28,448 nt of DNA from Lachnospiraceae bacterium UBA4348 (GCA_002394165.1 DGTA01000099.1:22252-50699); one strand, 5' to 3'; positions 1 through 8,870 are shown, counted from the first letter of the stretch. Translations and numbers: made by a program. Notes: a model not told the origin generated them from the sequence alone.

Positions 1-1176
1 GGCGGAAAATATCGTATTATCGACTTTCCGCTCAGCAACTGCATCAATTCAGGCATTGATACGGTAGGTGTCCTGACCCAGTACCAGCCGCTTCGGCTGA
101 ACACCCATATCGGCATCGGCATCCCGTGGGATCTGGACCGCAATGTGGGCGGCGTAACGGTGCTTCCTCCTTATGAGAAGGTCGGAAAGACAGAATGGTA
201 TACCGGCACGGCCAATGCCATTTATCAGAACCTGGCTTACATGGAGAGCTTCAATCCGGAATACGTGCTCATTCTTTCGGGTGATCATATCTACAAGATG
301 GATTATGAGGTGATGCTTGATTATCACAAATCCCACAATGCGGACGTGAGCATCGCCGTCATGCCGGTCCCCGAAGAGGAAGCGAGCCGGTTCGGCATCA
401 TCGTGGCCGATGAAAAGGGACGGATCAAAGAGTTCCAGGAGAAGCCGGAGCATCCCAAGAGCAATCTTGCCTCCATGGGTATCTATATCTTTAACTGGAA
501 GTCCCTGAGGGAAGCCCTGATCGCGCTTTCCGAGCAGCCCAACTGTGACTTCGGCAAGCATATCATCCCGTACTGCTTCGACCAGGGGCAGACCCTTGTC
601 GCCTATGAGTACAACGGATACTGGAAAGACGTCGGTACGCTCGGCTCCTACTGGGAAGCAAACATGGAGCTGATCGACATTATTCCCGAATTCAATCTCT
701 ATGAGGAATTCTGGAAGATCTACACGACGAATGACATGATCCCGCCGCAGTATATCTCCGCGGAGGCAAAGATCACCAGAAGCCTGATCGGTGATGCTAC
801 GGAGATCTACGGTGAGGTGACCAATTCGATCATCGGTTCAGGTGTTGTTGTGAAGAAGGGCGCTGTGGTCCGCGACTCCATCATCATGCAGAATACTGTC
901 ATCGGAGAGAACGCGGTGCTTGACAGGGCCATCGTTGCTGAGAATGTGGAGATCGGGGAGGGTACCGTGATCGGTATCGGCGAGGATGTTCCCAACAAGG
1001 TGAAACCGAAGGTGTATTCGTTCGGCCTGGCAGTGATCGGTGAAAACGCCGTGATCCCCGCAGGCGTGCGGATCGGCAAGAACACCGCCGTTACAGGTGA
1101 GACCGCTCCGGAGGATTATCCGAACGGAGAGCTTGCCAGCGGTGAGACATTGGATAAGGCAGGTGTTGTGGGATGA
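1..1176 (+). CDS. glgC: Glucose-1-phosphate adenylyltransferase catalytic subunit, 5' end missing
   Basis: Makes ADP-glucose from ATP and glucose-1-phosphate, the committed step of bacterial glycogen synthesis, in the cytosol. The frame is open from the first base and gives 391 residues. The family usually begins about 30-35 residues earlier with the GGxGxRL nucleotide loop, which lies outside the window. Visible landmarks are GKYRIIDFPLSN at the start, HIGIGIPWDLDR, WYTGTANAIYQN, the catalytic SGDHIYKMDY segment, EFQEKPEHP and the YWKDVGTLGSYWEAN motif. The last third carries hexapeptide repeats typical of the C-terminal left-handed beta-helix. The stop overlaps the glgD start by four bases (ATGA), so the two subunits are translationally coupled. 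Identification is firm; only the N terminus is unseen. Confidence 0.96.
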   Translation, partial: GGKYRIIDFPLSNCINSGIDTVGVLTQYQPLRLNTHIGIGIPWDLDRNVGGVTVLPPYEKVGKTEWYTGTANAIYQNLAYMESFNPEYVLILSGDHIYKMDYEVMLDYHKSHNADVSIAVMPVPEEEASRFGIIVADEKGRIKEFQEKPEHPKSNLASMGIYIFNWKSLREALIALSEQPNCDFGKHIIPYCFDQGQTLVAYEYNGYWKDVGTLGSYWEANMELIDIIPEFNLYEEFWKIYTTNDMIPPQYISAEAKITRSLIGDATEIYGEVTNSIIGSGVVVKKGAVVRDSIIMQNTVIGENAVLDRAIVAENVEIGEGTVIGIGEDVPNKVKPKVYSFGLAVIGENAVIPAGVRIGKNTAVTGETAPEDYPNGELASGETLDKAGVVG

Positions 1177-2291
1177 GAGCAGTAGGCATTATTTTAGCAG
1201 GGGGCAACAGCTATCGGATGAGAGAGCTGTCCAACAAGCGTGCGATCGCGGCAATGCCCATTGCCGGAAGCTACCGCAGCATCGATTTCGCACTCAGCAG
1301 CATGTCAAATTCGCACATTCAGAAGGTCGCTGTACTCACCCAGTACAATTCCAGATCACTGAATGAGCACCTTAATTCCTCCAAATGGTGGGATTTCGGA
1401 AGGAAACAGGGCGGACTGTTCGTGTTCCCGCCCATGCAGACGCCGGACAACAGCTTCTGGTACAGAGGCACCGCGGATGCGATCTGCCAGAATCTTAACT
1501 GGCTCAAGGACTGCCACGAACCTTACGTGGTGATCGCAGGCGGCGACTGTGTGTACAAACTTGACTTCAACAAGGTACTGGAGTATCATATCGCAAAGAA
1601 GGCGGATGTGACCGTCGTCTGCAGGGAGCTTCCCGAGGACGAGGACGCAACCAGATTCGGCATTGTTAAAATGAATGAGGACAGCAGGATCGAGCAGTTC
1701 GAGGAGAAACCCATGGCGGCCAATTCCCGTACGATTTCCTGCGGTATCTATGTGGTCAGAAGAAGACAGTTGATCGAGCTGATCGAAAAATCCGGACAGG
1801 AAGCCAGATATGACTTTGTTAAGGATGTTCTTATCAGGTATAAGGATGTTAAGAGGATCTACGGTTACAAGATCAATACTTACTGGAGCAACATCGCATC
1901 TGTGGAATCTTACTACAAGACCAACATGGATTTCCTGAAACCAGAGGTGCGTGATTACTTCTTCAGGCAGTATCCGGACGTATATTCGAAGATCGATGAT
2001 CTTCCGCCCGCAAAATACAATCCGGGCTGTGAGGTGAAGAACAGTCTTGTCTCCAGCGGCTCTATCATTAACGGATATGTGGAGAATTCCATTATCTTCA
2101 AAGATGTTTTCATCGGTGAAAACTGCAGTGTTAAAAACTCCATCGTACTGAACGGAGCTTATCTCGGAGATAATGTTCATCTTGAGAACTGCATCGTCGA
2201 GAGCCGCGATACGATCAGACCGAATTCCACCTATATCGGGGAGAACGAGATCAAGATCGTTACGGAAACAAGTGAACGGTATACCCTGTAA
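1173..2291 (+). CDS. glgD: GlgD, regulatory subunit of glucose-1-phosphate adenylyltransferase
   Basis: GlgC paralogue of 372 residues. In Firmicutes GlgC/GlgD pairs, GlgD is known as a poorly active partner that raises the activity of GlgC in a mixed tetramer. The fold is the same: an N-terminal nucleotidyltransferase domain beginning AVGIILAGGNSYRMREL, a GGDCVYKLDF segment matching the GlgC catalytic strand, FEEKP near residue 176, and a C-terminal hexapeptide-repeat helix with repeated NSI/NCI units. The loop normally reading RAKPAVPFGGKYR is altered to RAIAAMPIAGSYR, losing the lysine and part of the glycine pattern, which fits a non-catalytic role. It starts on the ATG inside the glgC stop. 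Confidence in identity is high; loss of catalysis is inferred. Confidence 0.95.
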   Translation: MRAVGIILAGGNSYRMRELSNKRAIAAMPIAGSYRSIDFALSSMSNSHIQKVAVLTQYNSRSLNEHLNSSKWWDFGRKQGGLFVFPPMQTPDNSFWYRGTADAICQNLNWLKDCHEPYVVIAGGDCVYKLDFNKVLEYHIAKKADVTVVCRELPEDEDATRFGIVKMNEDSRIEQFEEKPMAANSRTISCGIYVVRRRQLIELIEKSGQEARYDFVKDVLIRYKDVKRIYGYKINTYWSNIASVESYYKTNMDFLKPEVRDYFFRQYPDVYSKIDDLPPAKYNPGCEVKNSLVSSGSIINGYVENSIIFKDVFIGENCSVKNSIVLNGAYLGDNVHLENCIVESRDTIRPNSTYIGENEIKIVTETSERYTL

Positions 2292-2400
2292 CCGGATTTG
2301 CCCGCTTCCGACTAATCAAATCATTCAGAAAGGAGAGAGTTTTCTAGTATCTACAAAAATAATAATTCTCTAATACAGAGATAGTAAAGGTGTACTATTT

Positions 2401-2706
2401 ATGAAAATTACCGATGTGAGGATTCGAAAGATTGCCAAAGACGGCAAGATGAAAGCAATTGTATCCATCACACTGGACGATGAATTTGTGGTACATGACA
2501 TCAAAGTAATAGAAGGCGAAAAGGGATTGTTTATCGCAATGCCCAGCCGTAAGACAACGACCGGAGAGTACAGGGATGTAGCTCATCCGATCAATTCACA
2601 GACCAGGGAACAGATACAAGAAACGATCCTGAGAGAGTATCTGCAGGCGTTGTCTGAAGATGACGAAATATCTGATGCGGGCGAGATCGATCAGGAAGAT
2701 TTTTGA
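2401..2706 (+). CDS. spoVG: SpoVG-family RNA/DNA-binding regulator
   Basis: A 101-residue protein starting MKITDVRIRKI, with the conserved core SITLDDEFVVHDIKVIEG, the GLFIAMPSRK segment and the DVAHPINSQTREQIQ segment diagnostic of SpoVG. The C-terminal tail is acidic. SpoVG proteins are small nucleic-acid-binding regulators first known from septation and sporulation in Bacillus; they also occur in non-sporulating Firmicutes, so the gene does not prove sporulation. The start is fixed by AAAGGTG at 2386-2392, eight bases upstream. The 109-base gap after glgD holds an AT-rich stretch (2340-2385) and an isolated AGGAGAG at 2331 with no start codon after it. I could not find a convincing sigma-A or sigma-H promoter there. 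The gene is closed by a strong terminator. Confidence 0.95.
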   Translation: MKITDVRIRKIAKDGKMKAIVSITLDDEFVVHDIKVIEGEKGLFIAMPSRKTTTGEYRDVAHPINSQTREQIQETILREYLQALSEDDEISDAGEIDQEDF

Positions 2707-2718
2707 CTGAAACTTAAT

Positions 2719-2773
2719 AAAAGATGTATCGGCTTCACCGCAGCAGGCGGATGAAGCGATACATCTTTTTTTA
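2719..2773. terminator. Rho-independent terminator after spoVG, probably bidirectional
   Basis: The left arm at 2720-2737 pairs with the right arm at 2752-2768 through about 17 base pairs with a single bulged G, and is followed by seven T's at 2766-2772. An A-rich run precedes the left arm. The structure could therefore also stop transcription of the convergent plsC gene, which ends at 2799 on the other strand. Confidence 0.9.
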
Positions 2774-2798
2774 ATACCTTGAGAGCAATATAATGTTG

Positions 2799-3545
2799 TC
2801 AAATTGCGGTCAGGGAGGCTCTGTTCTTCTTAAGTGTCTCCTCCAGGATCCCGTGGACATAGCGCCCGATGAATTTGCGGTCATCTCCGGTCAGGGAGGC
2901 AGGATCGATGGGTGCCCCGTATTCCACGATGACGCGGGTCGACCGGATCCAGGGGAAATGATCCTCCAGGATGGCGGATGAGTTGGTGATCGATACCGGG
3001 ATGATGGGACATCCTGATTTCACCGAGATCTTAAAGGAGCCCTCATGCAGGGGCGCCACGTTCGTGTCCGGGCCGTCCTTGCCGCGGGTCCCTTCCGCGA
3101 ACACGGCCATGGAGATCCCGTTTTTGACATTCTCGATCGCTGCCAGGATGGTCTTAAGTCCTTCCCTGATGTTCTCACGGTCAAGCATAAGCCCGCCGAG
3201 GCGTTTCACCCACAGGTTGAGGACAGGTACCCGGTTGACCTCCTTTTTTGCCAGAAAACCGGTCTGCCTTGTCACATCTTTATAGAGCAGCAGAATATCA
3301 AAATAGCTGCGGTGATTGGGGACAAACAGGACACTCCGGTCCTGAGGCACATTCTCCAGGCCGATGACGGTCACCTTTGTACCGGACAGCCACAGTGCAT
3401 AGCGGATAAAGGCCCGCACCACCGTTCGCTCGATCTTCTCCTGTGCCGCCGGGGACCGTTTCCCGATCAGCCATGTGACGGGAAACAGGATCAGCGAGAA
3501 GATGAAGAAAACAATGATGGAGAGCAGCAAAAGCAGTGTTCTCAT
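2799..3545 (-). CDS. plsC: 1-acyl-sn-glycerol-3-phosphate acyltransferase (PlsC family)
   Basis: Transfers an acyl chain to lysophosphatidic acid to give phosphatidic acid at the cytoplasmic membrane. The 248-residue protein has an N-terminal hydrophobic anchor (residues 3-27). The catalytic NHxxxxD box reads NHRSYFD at 77-83, and the glycerol-phosphate binding FAEGTRG follows at 149-155. Length and motif spacing are typical of PlsC. The ATG is preceded by GGAGG seven bases upstream on the minus strand. It lies 19 bases downstream of malQ in the same direction, so the two are probably cotranscribed; no functional link is obvious. Exact acyl acceptor and donor cannot be read from sequence. Confidence 0.92.
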   Translation of the reverse strand: MRTLLLLLSIIVFFIFSLILFPVTWLIGKRSPAAQEKIERTVVRAFIRYALWLSGTKVTVIGLENVPQDRSVLFVPNHRSYFDILLLYKDVTRQTGFLAKKEVNRVPVLNLWVKRLGGLMLDRENIREGLKTILAAIENVKNGISMAVFAEGTRGKDGPDTNVAPLHEGSFKISVKSGCPIIPVSITNSSAILEDHFPWIRSTRVIVEYGAPIDPASLTGDDRKFIGRYVHGILEETLKKNRASLTAI

Positions 3546-3564
3546 TTTATTTCCTCCGGAAAAT

Positions 3565-5130
3565 TCACTCTTCCGCAGCGGACGCGGAATCTTTCTTTTT
3601 TTCGGTCAGGGCCTTGCGTCCGAACAGCTGGGTGGTCTCCAGCAGCCACTGCCGGTGCCAGTCGGTCAGCTGGTCGGCGCTGTAGCGGAAGCTCCAGTTG
3701 CTGGCGGCGACGCCCGGACGGTTCATCCGCGCATCACTTCCCATGAGCATAAGATCCTGGATGGGGAAGATCGCGTATTTCGCGACGGATGCGAAAGCAA
3801 AGCGGATAAAGTCGAGGCTTACGCGCTGACCGTCCGTGTTGCCGTAGCGGCGGATCCGGTCCCTGGCCTTTTCAGGAAGATTGGCGTACCAGCCCATGGT
3901 GGTATCGTTGTCATGCGTACCGGTGTAGCAGATGCAGTTGTCTGTCTTGTAAAAGTGCGGGATATAGATCTCGTCCTCCATGTTTTCAAAACCGAACTGA
4001 AGGACCTTCATCCCCGGAAAATCAAATTCGTCGCGCAGAGCCTCCACCTCGGGGGTGATCACGCCCAGATCTTCCGCGATGATGGGCAGTTCTTCGCCCA
4101 GCTCTTTCCGGAGCCTGTTGAAGAGCTTGGCGCCGGGGCCTTTGACCCACTCGCCGTTGATGGCGGTCTCTTCTCCGGCGGGAACGGACCAGTAGGCTTC
4201 AAAACCGCGGAAATGGTCGATCCTTAAGATATCGGTCAGCTCAAGCTGCCGCCTGACGCGGGCTACCCACCAGGAATAGCCTGACTTTTCCATCGCATCC
4301 CAGTCATACAGCGGATTTCCCCACAGCTGACCGGTCGCACTGAAATAATCAGGCGGGACTCCGGCTACCGCCGTCGGGAATCCTTTGGAGTCGAGCTGGA
4401 AGTATTTCTTGTTCGCCCAGACATCACAGCTGTCCAGCGCCACAAAGATCGGAATATCCCCGATGATCCGGATATCGGCTTCGTGGGCGTAGGCTCTGAG
4501 GGCCTCCCACTGGTCGTGGAAGATGAACTGGATAAATTTATAGTAACGGATCTCCTCAGCGTACTCACGCATGCAGGTACGGATGGTCTCCCTGGAAGGG
4601 GAGCGCACTTCTTCGTCCCAGTCGAGCCAGCACCGGCCTTCATTGGCGCCCTTGAGCGACATGAACAGGCTGTAATCATCCAGCCAGTAAGCCTGCTCAG
4701 AGCAGAACTGCTCAAAATCCTCGAGCATGGTCTTGTCCGGTGTGTGCCGGAAGGTGGCAAAAGCCCTGCGCAGCAGCCTGTTCTTGTATTCGATCGCGGG
4801 ACCATAGTCGACGCGGTGCGGATCCCACTGAGGCATATCAGTGAGATCACCGCTGTGGAGCAGCTTTTTTTCAAGCAGCTTTTCAGGGCTGATCAGAAGC
4901 GTCTGGCCGGCAAAGGCGGACGGCCCCTGATAGGGAGAATCACCAAATCCGGTGGGACCGATGGGGAGCACCTGCCACAGATGCTGGCCGGCACCTTCCA
5001 TAAAATCAATGAATTCATACGCTCCCGGGCCAAGATCCCCGATCCCGTAGGGAGAGGGGAAAGAGACAGGGTGAACGAGAATGCCTGAAAGCCGCTCCGA
5101 TGCCGCGGCTGTGAGTTTCATATCTGCCAT
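3565..5130 (-). CDS. malQ: 4-alpha-glucanotransferase (amylomaltase, GH77)
   Basis: Transfers alpha-1,4-glucan segments between maltooligosaccharides and glycogen-derived chains in the cytosol. The 521-residue protein is normal length for GH77. Family landmarks are FPSPYGIGDLGPGAY (24-38), LPIGPTGFGDSPYQ (55-68), the nucleophile in ILRIDHFRGFEAYW (D305), the acid/base in IAEDLGVITPEV (E353), and the third carboxylate in CYTGTHDND (D407). The start ATG at 5130 has GAGAAAGGA about six bases upstream on its strand; a second methionine at residue 4 is possible. With glgC/glgD nearby it fits glycogen turnover. It is divergent from the response-regulator gene across a 249-base AT-rich region. Confidence 0.96.
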   Translation of the reverse strand: MADMKLTAAASERLSGILVHPVSFPSPYGIGDLGPGAYEFIDFMEGAGQHLWQVLPIGPTGFGDSPYQGPSAFAGQTLLISPEKLLEKKLLHSGDLTDMPQWDPHRVDYGPAIEYKNRLLRRAFATFRHTPDKTMLEDFEQFCSEQAYWLDDYSLFMSLKGANEGRCWLDWDEEVRSPSRETIRTCMREYAEEIRYYKFIQFIFHDQWEALRAYAHEADIRIIGDIPIFVALDSCDVWANKKYFQLDSKGFPTAVAGVPPDYFSATGQLWGNPLYDWDAMEKSGYSWWVARVRRQLELTDILRIDHFRGFEAYWSVPAGEETAINGEWVKGPGAKLFNRLRKELGEELPIIAEDLGVITPEVEALRDEFDFPGMKVLQFGFENMEDEIYIPHFYKTDNCICYTGTHDNDTTMGWYANLPEKARDRIRRYGNTDGQRVSLDFIRFAFASVAKYAIFPIQDLMLMGSDARMNRPGVAASNWSFRYSADQLTDWHRQWLLETTQLFGRKALTEKKKDSASAAEE

Positions 5131-5155
5131 ATTCTGTCCTTTCTCTTAAGAATAT

Positions 5156-5185
5156 TTAATAAAAATGAATTGATTTTTGTGTTAA
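5156..5185 (-). promoter_or_regulatory. Possible sigma-A promoter for malQ-plsC
   Basis: On the minus strand TTAACA (5185-5180) is followed after 17-18 bases by TTATTA/TATTAA (5162-5156), about 25 bases upstream of the malQ start. Both boxes are imperfect, and the AT richness of the region makes chance matches likely. Confidence 0.35.
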
Positions 5186-5192
5186 TATTAAC
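5181..5192. promoter_or_regulatory. Perfect 12-base palindrome, possible operator
   Basis: GTTAATATTAAC is a perfect palindrome. It overlaps the possible malQ -35 box and lies about 70 bases upstream of the -35 box of the divergent promoter. The shape fits a dimeric regulator site, but no cognate regulator is identified and AT-rich palindromes arise readily by chance. Confidence 0.35.
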
Positions 5193-5263
5193 AGAGTCTA
5201 CTGATTATGTATTTTAACCGAAGACCGGCCTGCAGGCAAGACAAGGCGTTCCCAAACGGGCAA

Positions 5264-5292
5264 TTGTCATTTGCTTTTCCTGCAAGTATAAT
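5264..5292 (+). promoter_or_regulatory. Sigma-A promoter upstream of the two-component operon
   Basis: TTGTCA at 5264-5269 and a perfect TATAAT at 5287-5292, separated by exactly 17 bases, lie about 88 bases before the response-regulator start. A second TATAAT at 5300-5305 has no matching -35 box. The leader contains GCTCC/GGAGC arms (5321-5325 and 5345-5349) that could form a weak hairpin. Confidence 0.8.
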
Positions 5293-5379
5293 AATCAAGT
5301 ATAATAATATAGTTAATTTTGCTCCGGGCGTCAAGCCGGATGAAGGAGCATTGCTTCGGAAAGGACCGGGTGATCACGG

Positions 5380-6099
5380 ATGGCTGATACGGTATATAAC
5401 ATTCTGGTATGTGATGATGACAAGGAGATCGTCGAAGCGATCGACATTTATCTGATGCAGGAGGGATACAATGTCCTGAAGGCGTATAACGGAAAGCAGG
5501 CGATGGAGATCCTGAGCAGGGAGGATGTGCACCTGATCATCCTTGATCTGATGATGCCCGAGCTGGACGGGATCCACACGACGCTTGAGATACGCAAGAA
5601 GAGCAGCATTCCCATCATCATCCTGTCGGCCAAATCGCAGGATGCGGACAAGATCCTGGGTCTGAATATCGGGGCGGACGATTATGTGACCAAACCGTTC
5701 AATCCCCTTGAACTGGTGGCGCGCGTAAAATCTCAGCTGCGCCGCTATACCACCCTGGGCAATATCAGTGACGGGGAAGGAGCTTCCCAGGAGCACATCT
5801 ACCGGACCGGCGGCCTGTGCGTCAACGATGACCGCAAGGAAGTGACGGTGGACGGGGAGAGCGTCAAGCTGACAAGGATCGAGTACAATATCCTCCTGCT
5901 TCTTATCCAGAATAAGGGCAAGGTGTTCTCGATCGACCAGATCTACGAAAAGATATGGAAAGAGGAGGCCTTCTACGCGGATAACACGGTGACAGTCCAC
6001 ATCCGCCATATCCGCGAAAAGATCGAGATCGATCCCAAGAACCCGAAGTACCTGAAAGTCATGTGGGGGATCGGTTATAAGATAGAAAGCATCGACTGA
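5380..6099 (+). CDS. OmpR/PhoB-type response regulator
   Basis: A 239-residue two-domain transcription factor. The receiver domain (about 6-118) has the acidic pair D12/D13, phospho-acceptor D56 in LIILDLMMPELDG, S83 in ILSAKS and K105 in YVTKPFNPLE. The winged-helix domain (about 140-236) carries LTRIEYNILLLL, a recognition-helix region around NTVTVHIRHIREKIE, and the terminal GIGYKIE hairpin. It resembles VanR-like regulators, but no resistance genes are nearby. The start is supported by GGTGATC at 5369-5375, a match to the extended anti-Shine-Dalgarno tail, with AAAGGA just before it; the spacing is slightly unusual. It is followed after 16 bases by its likely partner kinase. The target genes may be the downstream cluster itself, which is inference. 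Confidence 0.93.
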   Translation: MADTVYNILVCDDDKEIVEAIDIYLMQEGYNVLKAYNGKQAMEILSREDVHLIILDLMMPELDGIHTTLEIRKKSSIPIIILSAKSQDADKILGLNIGADDYVTKPFNPLELVARVKSQLRRYTTLGNISDGEGASQEHIYRTGGLCVNDDRKEVTVDGESVKLTRIEYNILLLLIQNKGKVFSIDQIYEKIWKEEAFYADNTVTVHIRHIREKIEIDPKNPKYLKVMWGIGYKIESID

Positions 6100-6115
6100 G
6101 ACGGAGCGCTTCCTT

Positions 6116-8443
6116 ATGAAAAGATACAAGACAGGCTATAAGCTTGCCGGCTACTTTCTGCAGGGACTGCTTGCCGGGATCGCCTTTTTCTGCCTTCTGG
6201 GCATCCGGGGGATGCTGGGCAGCAGCCTGGATCTTTCTATCCTCGGCAGGATGTTCGAAGAGACGGACCTGTTCTGCGAGACCGTGGAGGAGATCGTCCG
6301 CAGTAAGATCGATTATGAGATGGACCGGCAGCTGCTGGAGAAGGACGGGCGATACGACGGAAAAAAGACCATCGATATCCGCCAGTACGTCGCGGGGACC
6401 ATGGACGAAGCTAACCAGAACCTGAATACGACGTATTATCTGGAGGACCTGATCTCATTTTCCGGCAGCGGAGCCGGCGCGATGAGACAGCGGATGGATG
6501 AGCTTCTGCGGGACAGTTCCTCCGAGGCGAGGATCGGGCAGGGGCTGGAGACGTCTTCCGATTCGCTCGAGACGGTGATGCCGCTCTCCGGCGGTTCGCT
6601 CTCGACCTATGCCAGGCTCAGCTCCAATCCCTACGCGGCGCTCATTGAATACTACCGGGACCTGGTGGAAACGAGCCTCGACCTGGGACAGCGCTACAGC
6701 CGTTATCAGAATTCGCTGCAGGCCGGGGAGAATGAGGCCAGGGCTCCCAGCAACGTACTGTTCTATGTGGAGAATACGGAGACCAAGCAGCGTTATACAA
6801 ATATGAATGTGAAGAGCCTGGTGGCGGCACATGCCGCGACGGACTCGGATGAAGACACGAAACTGATCTTTGAGGGAGAGCGCCGCTACAATATCATGGT
6901 CGCAGCGCAGGAACCGGTCTATCCGCTGGCTGCGGAATGGTTCATGAAGACCCGGTTCGTGGGAAGCGGTGAAAAGGTGCTGATCGCCGTGGACACCGGC
7001 TACGCTGCCGGGGATGAGCTCCGCGACCAGTGGCTGCTGTACAGCCAGCGAAGGCCTTACCTGATCACGCTGGTCGGCATCGGGACATCAAGCTTCGTGT
7101 TCGGCCTGGTCCTTTTCCTGATCTCCCTGACGGCAGCGGGCATTCACAGTGATGACAGGAAGCTCAGGCTTCACCGGTTTGACGCGGTTCCCGCTGATCT
7201 GGCCGCCGGATTGTGGATCATCCTCGGGATCAGCGGATGGCTGCTGGGAAAACGGGTGGTCATTGCTCTTTCACAAGGCCGCCCGATGCTGATCAGGATC
7301 AGCAAGTCGATGCTCGTGTGCGCAGGCTACTGGCTGTTTTTGTATGCCGTACTCAGCATTCTTAGAAGAAAACGGGCCGGGATGCTCTGGAAGAATACCG
7401 TGATCTATTCCGTCATCCTCGGCGGCAGGCAGGTCACGGAAGCGGCCAGGAGTTCCCGCAGGCTGCTGGCCATTTATATAGGCTTTATCGTCCTGAATAT
7501 GCTCTTTCTTCTGGTAGGAGGTTTCCCGGGGCTGGTCATGGCGCTTACGCTCAACGTGTCCGCCCTTCTGTACCTGATGAGGGACGTGGTGGGCAACCAG
7601 ACGGTCCGGCAGGGACTGAGGTCTATCCAGGAGGGACACCTGGATTACCGCATCAATACGCAGCTTCTCACCGGCCAGAGCCGTGAGATGGGCGAGGCGG
7701 TCAACGAGATGGGAGAAGGCCTGGAGAAAGCGGTGGATTCCATGATCAGGAATGAACGGCTGAAGTCCGAGCTGATCACGAACGTGTCCCACGACCTGAA
7801 GACGCCGCTCACATCCATCGTGAATTATGTTGACCTGCTGAAAAGAGAAAAGCTGGACAATCCCAGGGCAAGGGAATATGTGGAGATCCTTGAGGGCAAG
7901 ACACAGCGCCTGAAGCAGCTGACGGAGGACCTGATCGAGGTCTCCCGCATCAACTCCGGGAACGTCCAGATGGAGATGGAACCGATCGCGCTTAAGCAGT
8001 TTGTGATGCAGGCGGCAGGAGAGTTCGAGGACCGGCTTCTGGAGAAGGATCTGGAGGCGGTTCTTAAGCTTCCGGAGAAGGAGGTCCGCATTATGGCGGA
8101 CGGCGCCCAGCTTTGGCGCGTTTTTGAGAACCTGCTCGGAAATATCTGCAAATATGCGAAGAGCGGGACCAAGGCAGCGATAACGCTGCTGAAAGAAGAA
8201 AATGAAGAAGGAGAACGGGCCAGGATCGTGTTCGAGAATACCTGCGCGGAAGAGATCACGGTCTCAGCCCGGGATCTCCAGGAGCGTTTCGTCCGCGGAG
8301 ACTCGAGCCGTCAGACGGAGGGAAGCGGCCTGGGCCTCTCGATCGCCGGCAGCCTGACCAGCCTGATGGGAGGCAGCTTTGACCTGGAGATAGAGGGAGA
8401 TCTTTTCAGGGCGGTGCTTGTTTTCCCCGTGCTGGAAAACTGA
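6116..8443 (+). CDS. Membrane sensor histidine kinase
   Basis: A 775-residue kinase, longer than most partners of OmpR-type regulators. Predicted membrane spans lie at about 10-33, 316-341, 361-382, 396-415 and 449-488 (one or two spans). Between the first two is an extracytoplasmic region of about 280 residues (34-315) that I do not recognise. A HAMP-like linker (490-545) follows, then the dimerisation/phosphoacceptor box ITNVSHDLKTPLTS with H559. The ATPase domain has the N box around ENLLGNICKY (N672, N676) and the G2 box GSGLGLS (736-742). The G1 box is less standard. It is paired with the upstream regulator and lies 31 bases before the zinc-ribbon gene. The signal sensed is unknown. Confidence 0.93.
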   Translation: MKRYKTGYKLAGYFLQGLLAGIAFFCLLGIRGMLGSSLDLSILGRMFEETDLFCETVEEIVRSKIDYEMDRQLLEKDGRYDGKKTIDIRQYVAGTMDEANQNLNTTYYLEDLISFSGSGAGAMRQRMDELLRDSSSEARIGQGLETSSDSLETVMPLSGGSLSTYARLSSNPYAALIEYYRDLVETSLDLGQRYSRYQNSLQAGENEARAPSNVLFYVENTETKQRYTNMNVKSLVAAHAATDSDEDTKLIFEGERRYNIMVAAQEPVYPLAAEWFMKTRFVGSGEKVLIAVDTGYAAGDELRDQWLLYSQRRPYLITLVGIGTSSFVFGLVLFLISLTAAGIHSDDRKLRLHRFDAVPADLAAGLWIILGISGWLLGKRVVIALSQGRPMLIRISKSMLVCAGYWLFLYAVLSILRRKRAGMLWKNTVIYSVILGGRQVTEAARSSRRLLAIYIGFIVLNMLFLLVGGFPGLVMALTLNVSALLYLMRDVVGNQTVRQGLRSIQEGHLDYRINTQLLTGQSREMGEAVNEMGEGLEKAVDSMIRNERLKSELITNVSHDLKTPLTSIVNYVDLLKREKLDNPRAREYVEILEGKTQRLKQLTEDLIEVSRINSGNVQMEMEPIALKQFVMQAAGEFEDRLLEKDLEAVLKLPEKEVRIMADGAQLWRVFENLLGNICKYAKSGTKAAITLLKEENEEGERARIVFENTCAEEITVSARDLQERFVRGDSSRQTEGSGLGLSIAGSLTSLMGGSFDLEIEGDLFRAVLVFPVLEN

Positions 8444-8474
8444 CTGTCCGGAGAAGACAGATGGAGGTAATCTG

Positions 8475-8870
8475 ATGAGAGAACGACTTGAAAGACTGCT
8501 GGCGGGCCGCTACGGGACGGACCAGCTGTCCCGGTTCCTTCTGGGAGCCGGGGCTGCGCTCATGGTCATCAACCTGTTTTTAAGGATCCCGCTTTTGAAT
8601 GCGCTGGTGCTGGCAGATTTTGTCTGGATCTATGTGCGGATGTTCTCGCGCAATTTTGCCAGGCAGTCCGCCCAGAATGCCAGGTTCCTGGCTCTCAGGT
8701 CGCGTTTCCTGTCCTTCTTTGGGGATATCCCCGGCGCTGTCAGGCAGTTTCGGACCTACCATATTTACAGGTGCCCCCAGTGCCGCCAGAAGATCCGCAT
8801 ACCGAGGGGGCACGGCAGGATCTGCATTACATGCCCCCGGTGCAGGCATGAGTTTATCAGGAAAAGCTGA
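8475..8870 (+). CDS. Small membrane protein with C-terminal zinc ribbon
   Basis: A 131-residue protein. Two hydrophobic segments (about 19-36 and 40-58) form a likely membrane hairpin. A basic linker and a short ribbon follow, with CPQC and CPRC about 21 residues apart (RCPQCRQKI and TCPRCRHEF), the spacing of a four-cysteine zinc knuckle. The start is the ATG at 8475, with GGAGG at 8463-8467. An open frame upstream overlaps the kinase and lacks a ribosome binding site. No enzymatic motif is seen. It sits between the kinase and the DUF5685-type gene. It may recruit a partner or nucleic acid to the membrane, which is inference only. Confidence 0.8.
   Translation: MRERLERLLAGRYGTDQLSRFLLGAGAALMVINLFLRIPLLNALVLADFVWIYVRMFSRNFARQSAQNARFLALRSRFLSFFGDIPGAVRQFRTYHIYRCPQCRQKIRIPRGHGRICITCPRCRHEFIRKS

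Noticed and set aside
2401..2706. spoVG as proof that the organism sporulates
   Set aside because: SpoVG also occurs in non-sporulating Firmicutes; no other sporulation gene is in the window.
5380..8443. A VanRS-like pair plus VanW as a vancomycin resistance system
   Set aside because: VanW-domain and OmpR-type proteins are widespread. No vanH, ligase or vanX gene is present, and the genes lie about 11 kb apart in separate operons.
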